NCBI GenBank assembly: GCA_020445405.1
Contig: JAGRGQ010000031.1
Coordinates: forward strand, 1-43,189
Reading direction: 5' to 3'
DNA: 43,189 nt
DNA from: Gammaproteobacteria bacterium
Lineage (GTDB): Bacteria > Pseudomonadota > Gammaproteobacteria > Chromatiales > Chromatiaceae
How positions within the stretch are numbered: position 1 is the first letter of the stretch; each line of letters starts with the position of its first letter. A program made the translations under genes and the position numbers. Positions 1 through 8,308 of the stretch are shown here, in pieces. The notes beneath the pieces were generated by a model. It did not search any database. It was not told the origin of the DNA and worked only from the letters and a program-made list of their open reading frames with translations.

Positions 1-1
1 C

Positions 2-1141
2 ATGGTCGGTGTGTTCGCGTCGCTGGATGCAATGCTCTTCTACGTCTTCTGGGAGGCGATGCTGATACCGATGTTCCTGATCATCGGTGTCTGGGGCGGT
101 CCAAACCGGGTCTACGCTACGATCAAGTTTTTCCTCTATACATTTTTCGGGTCGGTGTTCATGCTGGTCGCGCTGATCTACATGTACTTCCAGTCCGGTT
201 CCTTCGACATACTGGCTTTCCACGATCTCAAACTTGGATTGAGGGAACAGATTCTGATCTTCATCGCCTTTCTGCTGGCATTCGCGGTCAAGGTGCCGAT
301 GTGGCCGGTGCATACCTGGTTGCCGGATGCACATGTTGAGGCGCCCACCGGCGGATCGGTTATCCTGGCGGCGATCATGCTTAAAATAGGTGGCTACGGT
401 TTCCTGCGTTTCAGTCTGCCGATTTCGCCCGACGCGAGCCATCAGCTCGATTGGCTGATTATCAGTCTCTCTCTGATCGCGGTTGTCTACATCGGCTTTG
501 TCGCACTGGTGCAGCAGGATATGAAGAAGCTGATCGCCTATTCTTCAATCGCGCATATGGGTTTTGTAACGCTGGGATTTTTCATTGTATTTACCATTGC
601 CGCCAATCCCAATGCGGAAACCGGTGCGATGCTCGGCATTGAGGGAGGCATGGTGCAGATGGTCTCCCATGGCTTTATCTCGGCGGCCCTGTTCCTCTGC
701 GTCGGGGTGCTTTACGATCGGATGCACAGTCGCGACATCTCGGCTTATGGCGGTGTTGTAAACACCATGCCGCTCTTCGGCGGTTTCATGGTATTTTTTG
801 CCATGGCAAACGCGGGACTGCCCGGTACATCCGGCTTCGTCGGCGAGTTCATGGTTATTCTCGCAAGTTTTCGCGCCGACTTCTGGTATGCGTTTCTTGC
901 CGCGACCACGCTCATTCTAGGCGCTGCCTATACCCTGTGGATGGTGAAGCGTGTGGTATTTGGCGAAGTTGCCAACGACAATGTCGCCGCGTTGCAGGAT
1001 ATCGGCAGCCGGGAGTTACTGATACTCGGCTCCCTGGCACTGGCGGTTCTGATGCTCGGCCTCTGGCCCGGACCCCTGGTGGAGGTGATGGACGCCTCGA
1101 TCGCCAACCTGTTGAAGCACATCGCCGTTTCTAAGCTCTGA
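2..1141 (+). CDS. nuoM: NADH-quinone oxidoreductase subunit M (5' truncated)
   Basis: This is a proton-pumping antiporter-like membrane subunit of respiratory complex I. The frame is open from the window edge, and 379 residues are visible of the roughly 500 usual for NuoM, so the true start lies outside; the first ATG here is internal. Many hydrophobic helices are visible, along with the family motif HTWLPDAHVEAPTGGSV near residue 104, which carries proton-path residues, and a conserved Lys-rich turn (QQDMKKLIAYSSIAHMG) near residue 170. It lies 26 bp upstream of nuoN in the same orientation, the usual end of a nuoA-N operon. Identity is clear from these motifs. Confidence 0.97.
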   Translation: MVGVFASLDAMLFYVFWEAMLIPMFLIIGVWGGPNRVYATIKFFLYTFFGSVFMLVALIYMYFQSGSFDILAFHDLKLGLREQILIFIAFLLAFAVKVPMWPVHTWLPDAHVEAPTGGSVILAAIMLKIGGYGFLRFSLPISPDASHQLDWLIISLSLIAVVYIGFVALVQQDMKKLIAYSSIAHMGFVTLGFFIVFTIAANPNAETGAMLGIEGGMVQMVSHGFISAALFLCVGVLYDRMHSRDISAYGGVVNTMPLFGGFMVFFAMANAGLPGTSGFVGEFMVILASFRADFWYAFLAATTLILGAAYTLWMVKRVVFGEVANDNVAALQDIGSRELLILGSLALAVLMLGLWPGPLVEVMDASIANLLKHIAVSKL

Positions 1142-1167
1142 TGCGGCCCGTAACGAGATAAGTTTCC

Positions 1168-2610
1168 ATGCCATTTGAGATGCCCAGCCTGATACCGGTC
1201 CTGCCGGAACTCTTTCTCCTCACCATGACCTGTGTGATTCTGGTGGTGGACCTTTTTCTGAAAGAGGAGCAGCGGGTCATAAGCTATGGATTGACGCAGG
1301 TCAGCCTGTTGCTGGCGGTCTGTATCGTGTATCTGACATCGGGATCCGGCGCCGAAGTGATTTTTTATGGCAGCGTGATTCGCGACCCGATGGGCGATGT
1401 ACTGAAAGTGGCTATTTATCTCATTTGCACCGGCGTTTTTCTCTACTCGAAGGATTATCTTCTCGACCGCAGCCTGTTCAAGGGCGAATTCTACGTGCTT
1501 GGCCTGTTTGCAGTGCTCGGTATGACCGTGATGGTCTCGGCCAACAGCTTTCTGACCGTCTATCTGGGGCTCGAACTGCTGGCGCTGTCGCTCTATACCC
1601 TGGTTGCATTTGATCGCGACAGTAAAGCCGGTTCAGAAGCCGCAATGAAATACTTTGTCCTCGGAGCCTTGGCATCGGGCATGCTGCTTTACGGCATCTC
1701 CATGATCTACGGAGCAACCGGCTCCATCGAGTTCCAGCCGGTGGCCACTGCAGTGGCCGAAACGGGAATGGACAATATGGTGCTGGTGTTCGGGCTGGTG
1801 TTCGTCGTGATCGGGCTCGCGTTCAAATTCGGTGCCGTTCCGCTGCATATGTGGGTACCGGATGTCTATCATGGAGCGCCGACCGCGGTGACGCTGTTTA
1901 TCGGCAGTACGCCCAAGATCGCTGCGTTTGCGCTTGCCATGCGCCTGCTGGTGGATGGACTGGCGCCGCTGCATGCAGACTGGCAGGGGATGCTGGTCAT
2001 TCTGGCGGTGCTTTCGATGGCGCTGGGCAATGTCATCGCTATAGCGCAGAGCAACATCAAACGAATGCTGGCCTATTCCACCATCTCCCATGTCGGTTTT
2101 ATCCTGCTGGGGATTCTGGCGGGCACCAGTAAGGGTTACACGGCAGCCATGTTCTACAGCATCGTCTACGCGATCATGGCGCTTGGCGGATTCGGCATCG
2201 TGATGCTGCTCAGCCGGCGCGGGTTCGAAGCAGAGAACCTGGAGGATTATAAAGGGCTGCACGACCGCAGTCCCTGGTTCGCGGCCATGATGCTGTTGCT
2301 GATGTTCTCGATGGCCGGCGTTCCGCCGACCGTAGGTTTCTTTGCCAAGATGTTCGTTCTGGAAGCGGTGATCAGCATCGACATGACGTGGCTCGCGCTG
2401 GTCGGCGTATTCTTCTCCATCATCGGCGTCTACTACTATCTGCGCATCGTCAAGTTGATGTATTTCGACAAGCCGATCGATGATACGCCGTTGACCGCGA
2501 GCCTGGATACCCGCATCGCGCTCTCGGTGAACGGTCTGATGATGCTGGCACTGGGCATGTTTCCCGCAGCGATTCTCTCCCTCTGCGCCGCAGCCATCGG
2601 CGCGGCGTAA
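1168..2610 (+). CDS. nuoN: NADH-quinone oxidoreductase subunit N
   Basis: This is an antiporter-like membrane subunit of complex I that couples quinone reduction to proton translocation. The 480-residue length matches NuoN. It shows about 14 hydrophobic segments, the motif [19 protein letters not shown] near residue 222 with the conserved Lys-Phe-Gly start, and the [15 protein letters not shown] loop near residue 295. It follows nuoM directly with no other gene in between and is the last gene of the nuo operon; no hairpin terminator is obvious just after it. The ATG start gives the standard NuoN N-terminus ([13 protein letters not shown]). No anomalies were seen. Confidence 0.97.
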   Translation: MPFEMPSLIPVLPELFLLTMTCVILVVDLFLKEEQRVISYGLTQVSLLLAVCIVYLTSGSGAEVIFYGSVIRDPMGDVLKVAIYLICTGVFLYSKDYLLDRSLFKGEFYVLGLFAVLGMTVMVSANSFLTVYLGLELLALSLYTLVAFDRDSKAGSEAAMKYFVLGALASGMLLYGISMIYGATGSIEFQPVATAVAETGMDNMVLVFGLVFVVIGLAFKFGAVPLHMWVPDVYHGAPTAVTLFIGSTPKIAAFALAMRLLVDGLAPLHADWQGMLVILAVLSMALGNVIAIAQSNIKRMLAYSTISHVGFILLGILAGTSKGYTAAMFYSIVYAIMALGGFGIVMLLSRRGFEAENLEDYKGLHDRSPWFAAMMLLLMFSMAGVPPTVGFFAKMFVLEAVISIDMTWLALVGVFFSIIGVYYYLRIVKLMYFDKPIDDTPLTASLDTRIALSVNGLMMLALGMFPAAILSLCAAAIGAA

Positions 2611-2805
2611 GCTGTGCTGACTCCTTGGTGTACTGTTCGAATGAGCGGCATCCGTAACGCTTCGGCAATTCGGGCTTCAGCAGTTCTGAGTCGCTTTTCA
2701 CGCGATCATTGATGGTTCGCAGCAGATAGAACGCTTAATTACCCCAGCTGGCTGCGTGTTGTACTCTATTATTGCCTGGGCATCTAAAACGATTCCCGAA
2801 AGTAC

Positions 2806-2834
2806 TTGCGAAATGCATACCCGGACGGTACTAT
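2806..2834 (+). promoter_or_regulatory. sigma-70-like promoter of tRNA-fMet
   Basis: A -35 box TTGCGA (2806-2811), a 17-bp spacer and a -10 box TACTAT (2829-2834) sit immediately before the tRNA. Predicted transcription start is about 2841, only a few bases ahead of the mature 5' end. The call rests on consensus match and position. Confidence 0.65.
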
Positions 2835-2847
2835 GCGCATCCACAGC

Positions 2848-2924
2848 TGCGGGGTGGAGCAGTCTGGCAGCTCGTCGGGCTCATAACCCGAAGGTCGGAG
2901 GTTCAAATCCTTCCCCCGCTACCA
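2848..2924 (+). tRNA. initiator tRNA-fMet (CAT)
   Basis: The 77-nt cloverleaf carries anticodon CAT and an encoded CCA. Initiator hallmarks are visible: three consecutive G-C pairs in the anticodon stem (CGGG...CCCG), an A11-U24 pair in the D stem, and an unpaired 1-72 position. Here the 1-72 mismatch reads U-U (T at 2848, T at 2920), whereas E. coli has C-A. Acceptor, D, anticodon and T stems otherwise fold fully; the T stem (GGAGG/CCTTC) has one G-U pair. It is expressed from its own promoter and ends at a hairpin terminator. Confidence 0.96.
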
Positions 2925-2961
2925 ACTTGAAAAATCACTTAACTCTGCTCATAAGTGATTG

Positions 2962-2999
2962 AAAAAAAGGCTTTCTGATTTTTTCAGAGAGCCTTTTTT
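2962..2999 (+). terminator. Rho-independent terminator of tRNA-fMet
   Basis: The inverted repeat AAAGGCTTTCTGA / TCAGAGAGCCTTT has one mismatch, a short T-rich loop and a following T run. It lies 38 bp after the tRNA. The A and T tracts on both sides would let it work in either direction. Confidence 0.8.
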
Positions 3000-3718
3000 G
3001 TTTATGCGACAACTCTCAATGCGAGCGGGGAAGCGGAACGCCACCCCGAAGGCGCAGGCCAACACCCGTCTCCCCGGTTTTTGCAGCCGCACCAATTACT
3101 GTTCGGTTTCCCAGGATGGCCGCAACGCGTGCATTAGGCCACGCATTCACGAGAAGTGGAAGATAAAGCCCAGGAGCGGGTTTTATGTACAACCCGGTTT
3201 TCCGGACCACAGGAATTTGCTTTTACAGCTGGCGCGTTTCGAGGCCGGCATGCAAGCGCTTGACGATCAAAATTGCGCGCCCTTTTATAGACGGCGACGA
3301 ACATTTCGCGGCCAGGTCAAAGAGTTCCTGATCTTTTCGAATCTTCGGCACAAGCGCACTGCCCAAGGCAGACTGACCTTCCGTTTGCGACAGCCTCTGT
3401 TCAGCTTGAACAGGACCACTGTGGCGAGCCGATCCGATAGAGAATTGAACGAGTGCTTTTGCCGGTCTCGGCTCAGGGATTCGGCTGCGCGGTGTTGCTC
3501 GGCTTTTGGCCGGTTTGGATGTGGCGTTTATTGCAATGAGAGACGAGCATGCATCGTCCGCTTTGATGGATCGCTGCACGGATCAGAATGCGCTGGCCAA
3601 AGCCCCGATCATCATTCGGAGTGACTCAATTTTCTGCCATGGACGGCTACAACCTATAGCTGGCATCGGCGATACCGGCTGCGGAGTGCGTAAACGTCGT
3701 TTGCCCGCGTTTGCCTGC
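3000..3718. other. gene-poor stretch, no convincing gene
   Basis: About 720 bp separate the tRNA terminator from the hydroxylase gene. Open frames exist on both strands (221 codons on plus from 2959; 118 codons on minus, 3223-3579). The plus frame starts inside the terminator, is very rich in Arg and Cys and resembles no family known to me. The minus frame has a slightly more protein-like composition (Lys/Ala/Pro rich, with a stretch FDLAAKCSS) but no recognisable domain. I see no clear ribosome site for either, so they are not called as genes. Confidence 0.5.
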
Positions 3719-4564
3719 TCACCAGCGCCGGTTGATCGTGTAGTCGCCCGATTGGCGGGCGAACGGTAACATCAGCATACCCGGCAGCCTCTCCACCTGC
3801 CGAGGATCGCGGAAGCCGTCCAGACCGATCTTCATCTCCGTATGCCCTTCCGGGGGTTGCGCCACGTAGGTGCCGAACAGCCGGTCCCACCAGGGCAGAC
3901 TGAAGCCGAAGTTGGAGTTGGTCAGCGGTGCCTGAACCGAATGGTGGATCCGGTGCATGTCCGGCGTGACCAGAAGCAGCCGCAGGTACCGGTCGATTTT
4001 TTCCGGAAGATAGATATTGCCGTGATTGAACATCGCGGTAGCATTCAGCACCACTTCGAAAATCACCACCGCCACCACCGGCGGGCCCAACACTGCTATA
4101 GCGGCGAATTTGATCAGCATCGAGAGGATGATCTCGAGGGTATGGAAGCGGTTGCCGGTGGTGACGTCGTAATCGAGATCGGCATGGTGCACCCGATGCA
4201 GACGCCACAGTATCGGTAGCGCGTGGAACATCACGTGCTGCAGGTAGATCACGAAATCCAGCGCGATCACGGCGACTGCGACGGAGAGCGTCAGGGGCAG
4301 GGTGTAGTGGTTGAGCAGCCCCCAACCCTGCTGCTGGGACAGCATCGCCATGCCCGCCGCGGCAGCGGGAAACAGCAGGCGCAATGCGATGGCGTTGAGC
4401 AGCAAAAGGCCAAGATTGTTGGTCCAGCGAAGCCGCTTGGAGACGGTGAGCTGGCGTCGGGGGCGGAGGATCTCCCATGCCGCGATCAACGCAAAAAAGC
4501 CGCAGAAAAGGCTCAGGCGAATCGGCAGCTCATGTCCGATAATCCAGCTGTCCCAATTCGTCAA
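3719..4564 (-). CDS. fatty acid hydroxylase / sterol desaturase superfamily membrane protein
   Basis: This 281-residue integral membrane di-iron oxygenase candidate inserts a hydroxyl or double bond into a lipid substrate that cannot be named from sequence. Histidine clusters typical of the superfamily are visible: HVMFH near residue 110, HRVHH near 122 and MHRIHH near 203, flanked by four or more hydrophobic helices. The start appears to be TTG, preceded at good spacing by GGAGGAGAACGG; no in-frame ATG gives a complete N-terminal helix. Upstream lies a perfect 14-bp inverted repeat that could be its operator. It stands alone with no co-directional neighbour. Family assignment is firm; substrate is unknown. 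Confidence 0.88.
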   Translation of the reverse strand: MTNWDSWIIGHELPIRLSLFCGFFALIAAWEILRPRRQLTVSKRLRWTNNLGLLLLNAIALRLLFPAAAAGMAMLSQQQGWGLLNHYTLPLTLSVAVAVIALDFVIYLQHVMFHALPILWRLHRVHHADLDYDVTTGNRFHTLEIILSMLIKFAAIAVLGPPVVAVVIFEVVLNATAMFNHGNIYLPEKIDRYLRLLLVTPDMHRIHHSVQAPLTNSNFGFSLPWWDRLFGTYVAQPPEGHTEMKIGLDGFRDPRQVERLPGMLMLPFARQSGDYTINRRW

Positions 4565-4601
4565 CCGTTCTCCTCCAGCGCATTTCCGCTCTGTTTTCTA
4601 T

Positions 4602-4637
4602 ATTCTATTATTCAACAATACTATTGAATAATAGAAT
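4602..4637. promoter_or_regulatory. 14-bp perfect inverted repeat, probable operator
   Basis: Arms 4602-4615 and 4624-4637 are exact reverse complements (core TTCTATTATTCAA / TTGAATAATAGAA) around an 8-bp spacer. The site is AT-only apart from two bases per arm, lies 38 bp upstream of the hydroxylase start, and abuts the apparent remains of an ArsR-type regulator gene. ATTCAA...TTGAAT symmetry is typical of ArsR/SmtB-family operators. No T run follows on the GC-poor stem, so a terminator role is less likely. Confidence 0.55.
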
Positions 4638-4691
4638 TAAACCAGGGGTAACGAGTCAATCGCCGCTTGTAAACCGTTCTTCTCAATCAGT

Positions 4692-4805
4692 GAGCGTGTT
4701 GCCAGGGATATGACGGGTCTGGGATGGCTGGTGGCGTTGCTGGAGATGCGTCCGTCCGGGGAGTATCACGCCGGCCACCTGCCGGGGGCAATCTACATTC
4801 CGTGA
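4692..4805 (+). pseudogene. remnant of a rhodanese-domain protein, probably an ArsR-rhodanese regulator
   Basis: A short frame ends in EMRPSGEYHAGHLPGAIYIP followed by a stop. This matches the start of a rhodanese domain (usual pattern DVRPxEEYxAGHLPGAxxIP), and the preceding ERVARD resembles the linker of ArsR-rhodanese fusions. Neither the rest of the rhodanese domain with its catalytic Cys nor an ArsR helix-turn-helix can be found around it. A separate frame from 4651 (reading SQSPLVNRSS after an ACG where a start would sit) may be the lost N-terminus. The interpretation as a deletion remnant is inference from motif match and from the adjoining palindrome. Confidence 0.45.
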
Positions 4806-5063
4806 GTGAGCCGGAGAAGCGTCCCGTGAACCGGAGCGCACGAAGGAGATTGTCGGCTATACTGCCGTCGCCCTTACCCTCTCCCCGCTTTCGACGTCGT
4901 GGCAAGCGTGCGGCTGCAGGAGGACATGCGAGACGCCTGGATGGGGGGCTGCTGAACGGAGACTGCGGGGAGTGCCGGTGGAGGTCTCCAGAGAGGGCGG
5001 CATGGCTCTCCGAGATTAAATGGCGAAATCGGTGTTTGAAGCACAGCGAGAGTGGATGACAAA

Positions 5064-5660
5064 ATGGAAGACGGCTGCCGCTACCGGACTTTATCGCATT
5101 GCCTGGTGCTGGGACTCCTCTCTGCATCGGCCCTGCCGGGACAACTCTGGGCGGAGGTCGTCGTTGGCGTCGGGGAACCGACCGGTCTGCGAACCTGGGA
5201 ATGGAGAGAGCAGGGTATTTCGATTCAACTGGTGCAGCGTACACCGGATCAGACGCGGGCTTTTTTCCAGGGTCGTGGTTTCTCATCCGGAGATGCGGAT
5301 ACCATCGCGCTGGCGTGCGTGTTTCAAACCATCTTCCGCAACGATGGGATGCAGCCATTGACCTACGATCTGAATGCGTGGCAGATCACCCACCATGGTG
5401 ACAGCTTTCCTCTCCAGACCAGGGAGCGATGGGAGCAGAAGTGGCTGGACCGGGCGGTGAAACCGGCGGCCCGGATTGCTTTTCGCTGGTCACTGCTGCC
5501 CACCCGTCAAAGCTTTGAGCCGGGCGACTACAACTGGGGTATGACCAGTTTCGGTTTGCCGCCCGGCGCCGCGTTCGACCTCTCTCTTATACTGATGGTC
5601 AATGGCAGATCCGTCAGCGCCGAGATTCCGGCTGTCGTCTGCGCGCCCGATCTTCCATGA
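5064..5660 (+). CDS. exported protein of unknown function
   Basis: This 198-residue protein has a Sec-type signal peptide: a charged start (MEDGCRYR), a hydrophobic core (CLVLGLLSASALPG) and a cleavage-like LWAE site near residue 31. The mature part is soluble and acidic/aromatic, with a conserved-looking FRNDGMQPLTYDL segment and a PGDYNWGM...FGLPPG turn near residue 155, suggesting a compact periplasmic beta-rich fold. I do not recognise a named family. An alternative GTG start lies four codons upstream. It is followed directly by the TlpA-like gene in the same operon, so a joint periplasmic role, perhaps redox-linked, is a reasonable guess but not shown. Confidence 0.75.
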   Translation: MEDGCRYRTLSHCLVLGLLSASALPGQLWAEVVVGVGEPTGLRTWEWREQGISIQLVQRTPDQTRAFFQGRGFSSGDADTIALACVFQTIFRNDGMQPLTYDLNAWQITHHGDSFPLQTRERWEQKWLDRAVKPAARIAFRWSLLPTRQSFEPGDYNWGMTSFGLPPGAAFDLSLILMVNGRSVSAEIPAVVCAPDLP

Positions 5661-5671
5661 GGAAATGCCCA

Positions 5672-6181
5672 ATGTTAAGACCGGTGCTGGCCATGATCAT
5701 CGCTCTCTTTGCGACGCTCAGCAGCGCCCAGCAGGCGGGCAAAGGGCTGACCACAGTGCCCGACAGGATGCCGGCACCGGATTTTGTACTGACGGATATG
5801 GATGGCAACAAACATCGGCTTTCGAACTATCTGGGTCAGGTGGTGATAATCAATTTCTGGGCCACCTGGTGCCCGCCCTGCAGAGCGGAGATGCCCTCCA
5901 TGCAGCGCGCCTGGGAACAGCTGGAAAAAGAGGGGATCATGATGCTCGGTATCGACGTGGGGGAGGATGAGGAGACCATTTTTCAGTTTTCCGCGTACTA
6001 TCCGGTGGCGTTCCCGTTGCTGATGGATCGGGATTCGGGCGTTATCAATCAATGGCCGGTACGCGGGCTACCGACGACTTTCGTGGTGGATCCCGGGGGC
6101 AGGATCGTCTACCGCGCCATCGGTGGAAGAGAGTGGGATGATCCTGAGCTGCTGGCGTTGGTCAGAGCCCTTGATCAGTGA
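5672..6181 (+). CDS. TlpA/ResA-like periplasmic thioredoxin
   Basis: This 169-residue protein consists of a signal peptide (MLRPVLAMIIALFATLSSAQ) and one thioredoxin fold. The active site WCPPC is preceded by the TlpA/ResA signature NFWATWC, and the cis-Pro loop GLPTTFVVD lies near residue 138. Such proteins donate or transfer electrons to periplasmic disulfides, often in cytochrome c maturation. The ATG at 5672 is preferred because GAGGAAA precedes it by seven bases; an ATG at 5657 overlaps the stop of the upstream gene. It is translated directly behind the exported hypothetical protein. Family is certain; the specific client is unknown. Confidence 0.9.
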   Translation: MLRPVLAMIIALFATLSSAQQAGKGLTTVPDRMPAPDFVLTDMDGNKHRLSNYLGQVVIINFWATWCPPCRAEMPSMQRAWEQLEKEGIMMLGIDVGEDEETIFQFSAYYPVAFPLLMDRDSGVINQWPVRGLPTTFVVDPGGRIVYRAIGGREWDDPELLALVRALDQ

Positions 6182-6240
6182 AATACCCGGCGATTTACAT
6201 CGCTTGGAATAATTTTCCGGCGAATTTTCGGGCGCATCCC

Positions 6241-6295
6241 GCCATGAAGCAAAACCGCCACGGTCGCGGCTGTGGCGGATTATGGGATGGGTTCT
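6241..6295 (+). repeat. fragment of dispersed repeat (copy A, right end only)
   Basis: About 55 bp are 80-85% identical to the right end of the element at 14188-14452 and to the minus strand of 32878-32932. It contains a clean hairpin, CCGCCAC / GTGGCGG, around CGGTCGCGGC, in the gap between the convergent tlpA-like and degQ-like genes. Here it may double as a bidirectional terminator. Confidence 0.6.
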
Positions 6296-6309
6296 ACTGT
6301 CAGCGGGCT

Positions 6310-7677
6310 CTAGTGGATCACCACTATATAGGCGCTGTTTCCCCGGCGAATGTTCAGCAGCAGTGTGTCGCCACCGCGTTTCAGCGCCGCCGCCACATCG
6401 TTCAGCGTTGACACCGGCCGCTGGTTGACCGACTCGATAATATCGTCGGCACGCAATCCGGCGGACCAGGCCGGGCTGCCATGTTCGACCTCCAGCACCT
6501 GCACTCCATCAACCCGTCCGGCCAGCGGATGATTGTCGCTGATGGCACCCAACAGCGCGCCGGACAGGAGCTTGTTCATGCTCCCGGCGGAGGCGCTGCC
6601 GGTCAGCGGATCGGCGATAGTGGCGGGCAGCGTCAGGAGTCTGCCATTGCGCAGCAGACCGAGGTTGATACGCGTTCCGATGCGCAGCAGGCCGACAGCA
6701 TTGCGCAGTTCGCTGGAGTTGGCCACGGCACGGTCGTTGAGACTGACGATCACATCGCCGCTGCGTACTCCCGCCTGTTCCGCGGCTGAACCCGGCGCAA
6801 CCCGTGCAACCAACGCCCCGCCGCGCCGTTGCAGGCTGAAGGCGCTGGCCAGTTCAGGGGTCAGGTCCTGCGTCGCCAGCCCCAGCTGTCCGCGCCTGAC
6901 CTCTCCATATGTCGCCAACTGCGTCATAATAGTACTGGCCATGTTGCCGGGAATGGCGAAACCGATGCCGATGTTGCCGCCGGACGGCCCGACAATAGCC
7001 GTGTTGACGCCGACCAGCTCCCCGCTCATGTTCACCAGTGCACCGCCCGAGTTGCCGGGGTTGATCGAGGCATCCGTCTGGATGAAGTCTTCATAGCCCT
7101 CGATGCCCAGTCCCGACCTGCCCAGGGCACTGACTATGCCATAGGTGACCGTCTGCCCAAGCCCGAAAGGATTGCCGATGGCAACCACGAAATCTCCTAC
7201 GCGGACCTGGTCAGAGTCGGCGATCGGCAGTGCGGCAAGATCTTTGGCGCCGATGCGGATCAGCGCCAGGTCGACCTCCGGGTCGCTGCCCGCCACTTCG
7301 GCCGTGAACTGGCGTTGATCCCGCAGTGTCACCGTGATCTCGTCCGCGCCCTCGATGACGTGGTGGTTGGTCAGGATATAGCCCTTTGCGGCATCGACGA
7401 TTACCCCCGATCCCAGACTCTGCTTCTGGCGCTCCTGTCTGTTGGGGATATCGAAAAAGTGGCGGAAGAAGGGATCGTCCAGCAGCGGATGGCGAATCGC
7501 CTTGGTTCTGGTTCGGGTTGAGATATTGACCACTGCCGGCAGCACTTTTTCCAGCATCGGGGCAATGGTGGCGCCCGCTGGCGGCAATTTCGCATGCAGC
7601 ACAGCCGGATTGACGCAAATCAGCAGCAACAGCAGGTGAAGCGGTGCCGACCTGCGGACGATTTCGACTGGCGCCAT
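6310..7677 (-). CDS. periplasmic serine endoprotease, DegP/DegQ (Do) family
   Basis: This 455-residue envelope quality-control protease has a signal peptide (LLLLLICVNPAVLHA, residues 15-29), a trypsin-like domain with triad His106 (TNHHV), Asp136 (DPEVDLAL) and Ser210 (NPGNSGG), then two PDZ domains, PDZ1 around 265-355 and PDZ2 around 370-455. The short loop before the catalytic His fits DegQ/DegS-like rather than E. coli DegP. The ATG at 7677 is chosen because GGGAGG precedes it and the signal peptide begins there; an open frame extends 50 codons further upstream without features. It is divergent from the NUDIX gene and convergent with the TlpA-like gene. Confidence 0.94.
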   Translation of the reverse strand: MAPVEIVRRSAPLHLLLLLICVNPAVLHAKLPPAGATIAPMLEKVLPAVVNISTRTRTKAIRHPLLDDPFFRHFFDIPNRQERQKQSLGSGVIVDAAKGYILTNHHVIEGADEITVTLRDQRQFTAEVAGSDPEVDLALIRIGAKDLAALPIADSDQVRVGDFVVAIGNPFGLGQTVTYGIVSALGRSGLGIEGYEDFIQTDASINPGNSGGALVNMSGELVGVNTAIVGPSGGNIGIGFAIPGNMASTIMTQLATYGEVRRGQLGLATQDLTPELASAFSLQRRGGALVARVAPGSAAEQAGVRSGDVIVSLNDRAVANSSELRNAVGLLRIGTRINLGLLRNGRLLTLPATIADPLTGSASAGSMNKLLSGALLGAISDNHPLAGRVDGVQVLEVEHGSPAWSAGLRADDIIESVNQRPVSTLNDVAAALKRGGDTLLLNIRRGNSAYIVVIH

Positions 7678-7870
7678 GTTTTTCCTCCCGTGCATTTCAG
7701 GTATTTTATACAGATGTTGGCTGCGTCCGGGAAGTTCAAGCGAAATGCCAGCAGTCGCGGACGCGGGAGATTTTCCCGGACCGATTCTGATCAAATGGTT
7801 GCTCCGTCTTTTGCTATGGTCAGGCATCTGGTCATTGCATCACCGGAGGGCGATACAGTTCGGAGAGAAT

Positions 7871-8308
7871 ATGGTGACGGCCGAAGGCGCGCTTGAACCC
7901 ACGGCTGTGGTCACAGCCTTTCTACGGCACGATGGACGGATCCTGCTGGTTCAGCGCAGTGGCAGGGTAGGCAGTTACCGCGGCCGGTGGTCGGCCATCA
8001 GCGGATACATCGAGGATGAGAAGCCTTTGCTGCAGGCGTACAGGGAGATCAGCGAGGAGACCGGTCTGCCCGCTGCAGAGGTACATCTCGTCGCCGCGGG
8101 AGAGCCCATTGCGATACCCGCACCGGAGCTGGCAAAGTTGTGGAGGGTGCACCCTTTTCTCTTCGAAATAGATGATCCGGACAATATCAGACTGGATTGG
8201 GAGAACGTTGCATACCGTTGGGTTGCGCCGGATGAGATAAAACTATACCCCACGGTGCCCAAACTTGAGGAGGCGCTTCGGGCCTGTCTCGGGAATCAGT
8301 CGATCTGA
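7871..8308 (+). CDS. NUDIX hydrolase
   Basis: This 145-residue single NUDIX domain cleaves nucleoside diphosphates linked to another moiety (X). The box is visible at residues 45-66: G45, E50, R58-E59, E62-E63 and G65. The first spacing is G-x4-E instead of the usual G-x5-E, a one-residue shortening of the loop; all metal-binding Glu residues remain. The ATG at 7871 is preceded by GGAGAG. An open frame extends upstream but overlaps the divergent protease start and lacks homology-like sequence. Its stop overlaps the start of the eIF2B-like gene (TGATG), implying coupled translation and a shared pathway. The substrate cannot be predicted. Confidence 0.9.
   Translation: MVTAEGALEPTAVVTAFLRHDGRILLVQRSGRVGSYRGRWSAISGYIEDEKPLLQAYREISEETGLPAAEVHLVAAGEPIAIPAPELAKLWRVHPFLFEIDDPDNIRLDWENVAYRWVAPDEIKLYPTVPKLEEALRACLGNQSI

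Noticed and set aside
1633-2262. 209-codon minus-strand frame inside nuoN
   Set aside because: His/Gln/Asp-rich mirror of a membrane protein gene; typical antisense artefact.
3223-3579. 118-codon minus-strand frame
   Set aside because: Composition is passable but there is no recognisable domain or ribosome site; left as uncharacterised DNA.
2959-3624. 221-codon plus-strand open frame after the tRNA
   Set aside because: It begins inside the terminator hairpin, lacks a ribosome site, is extremely Arg/Cys rich and resembles no family.
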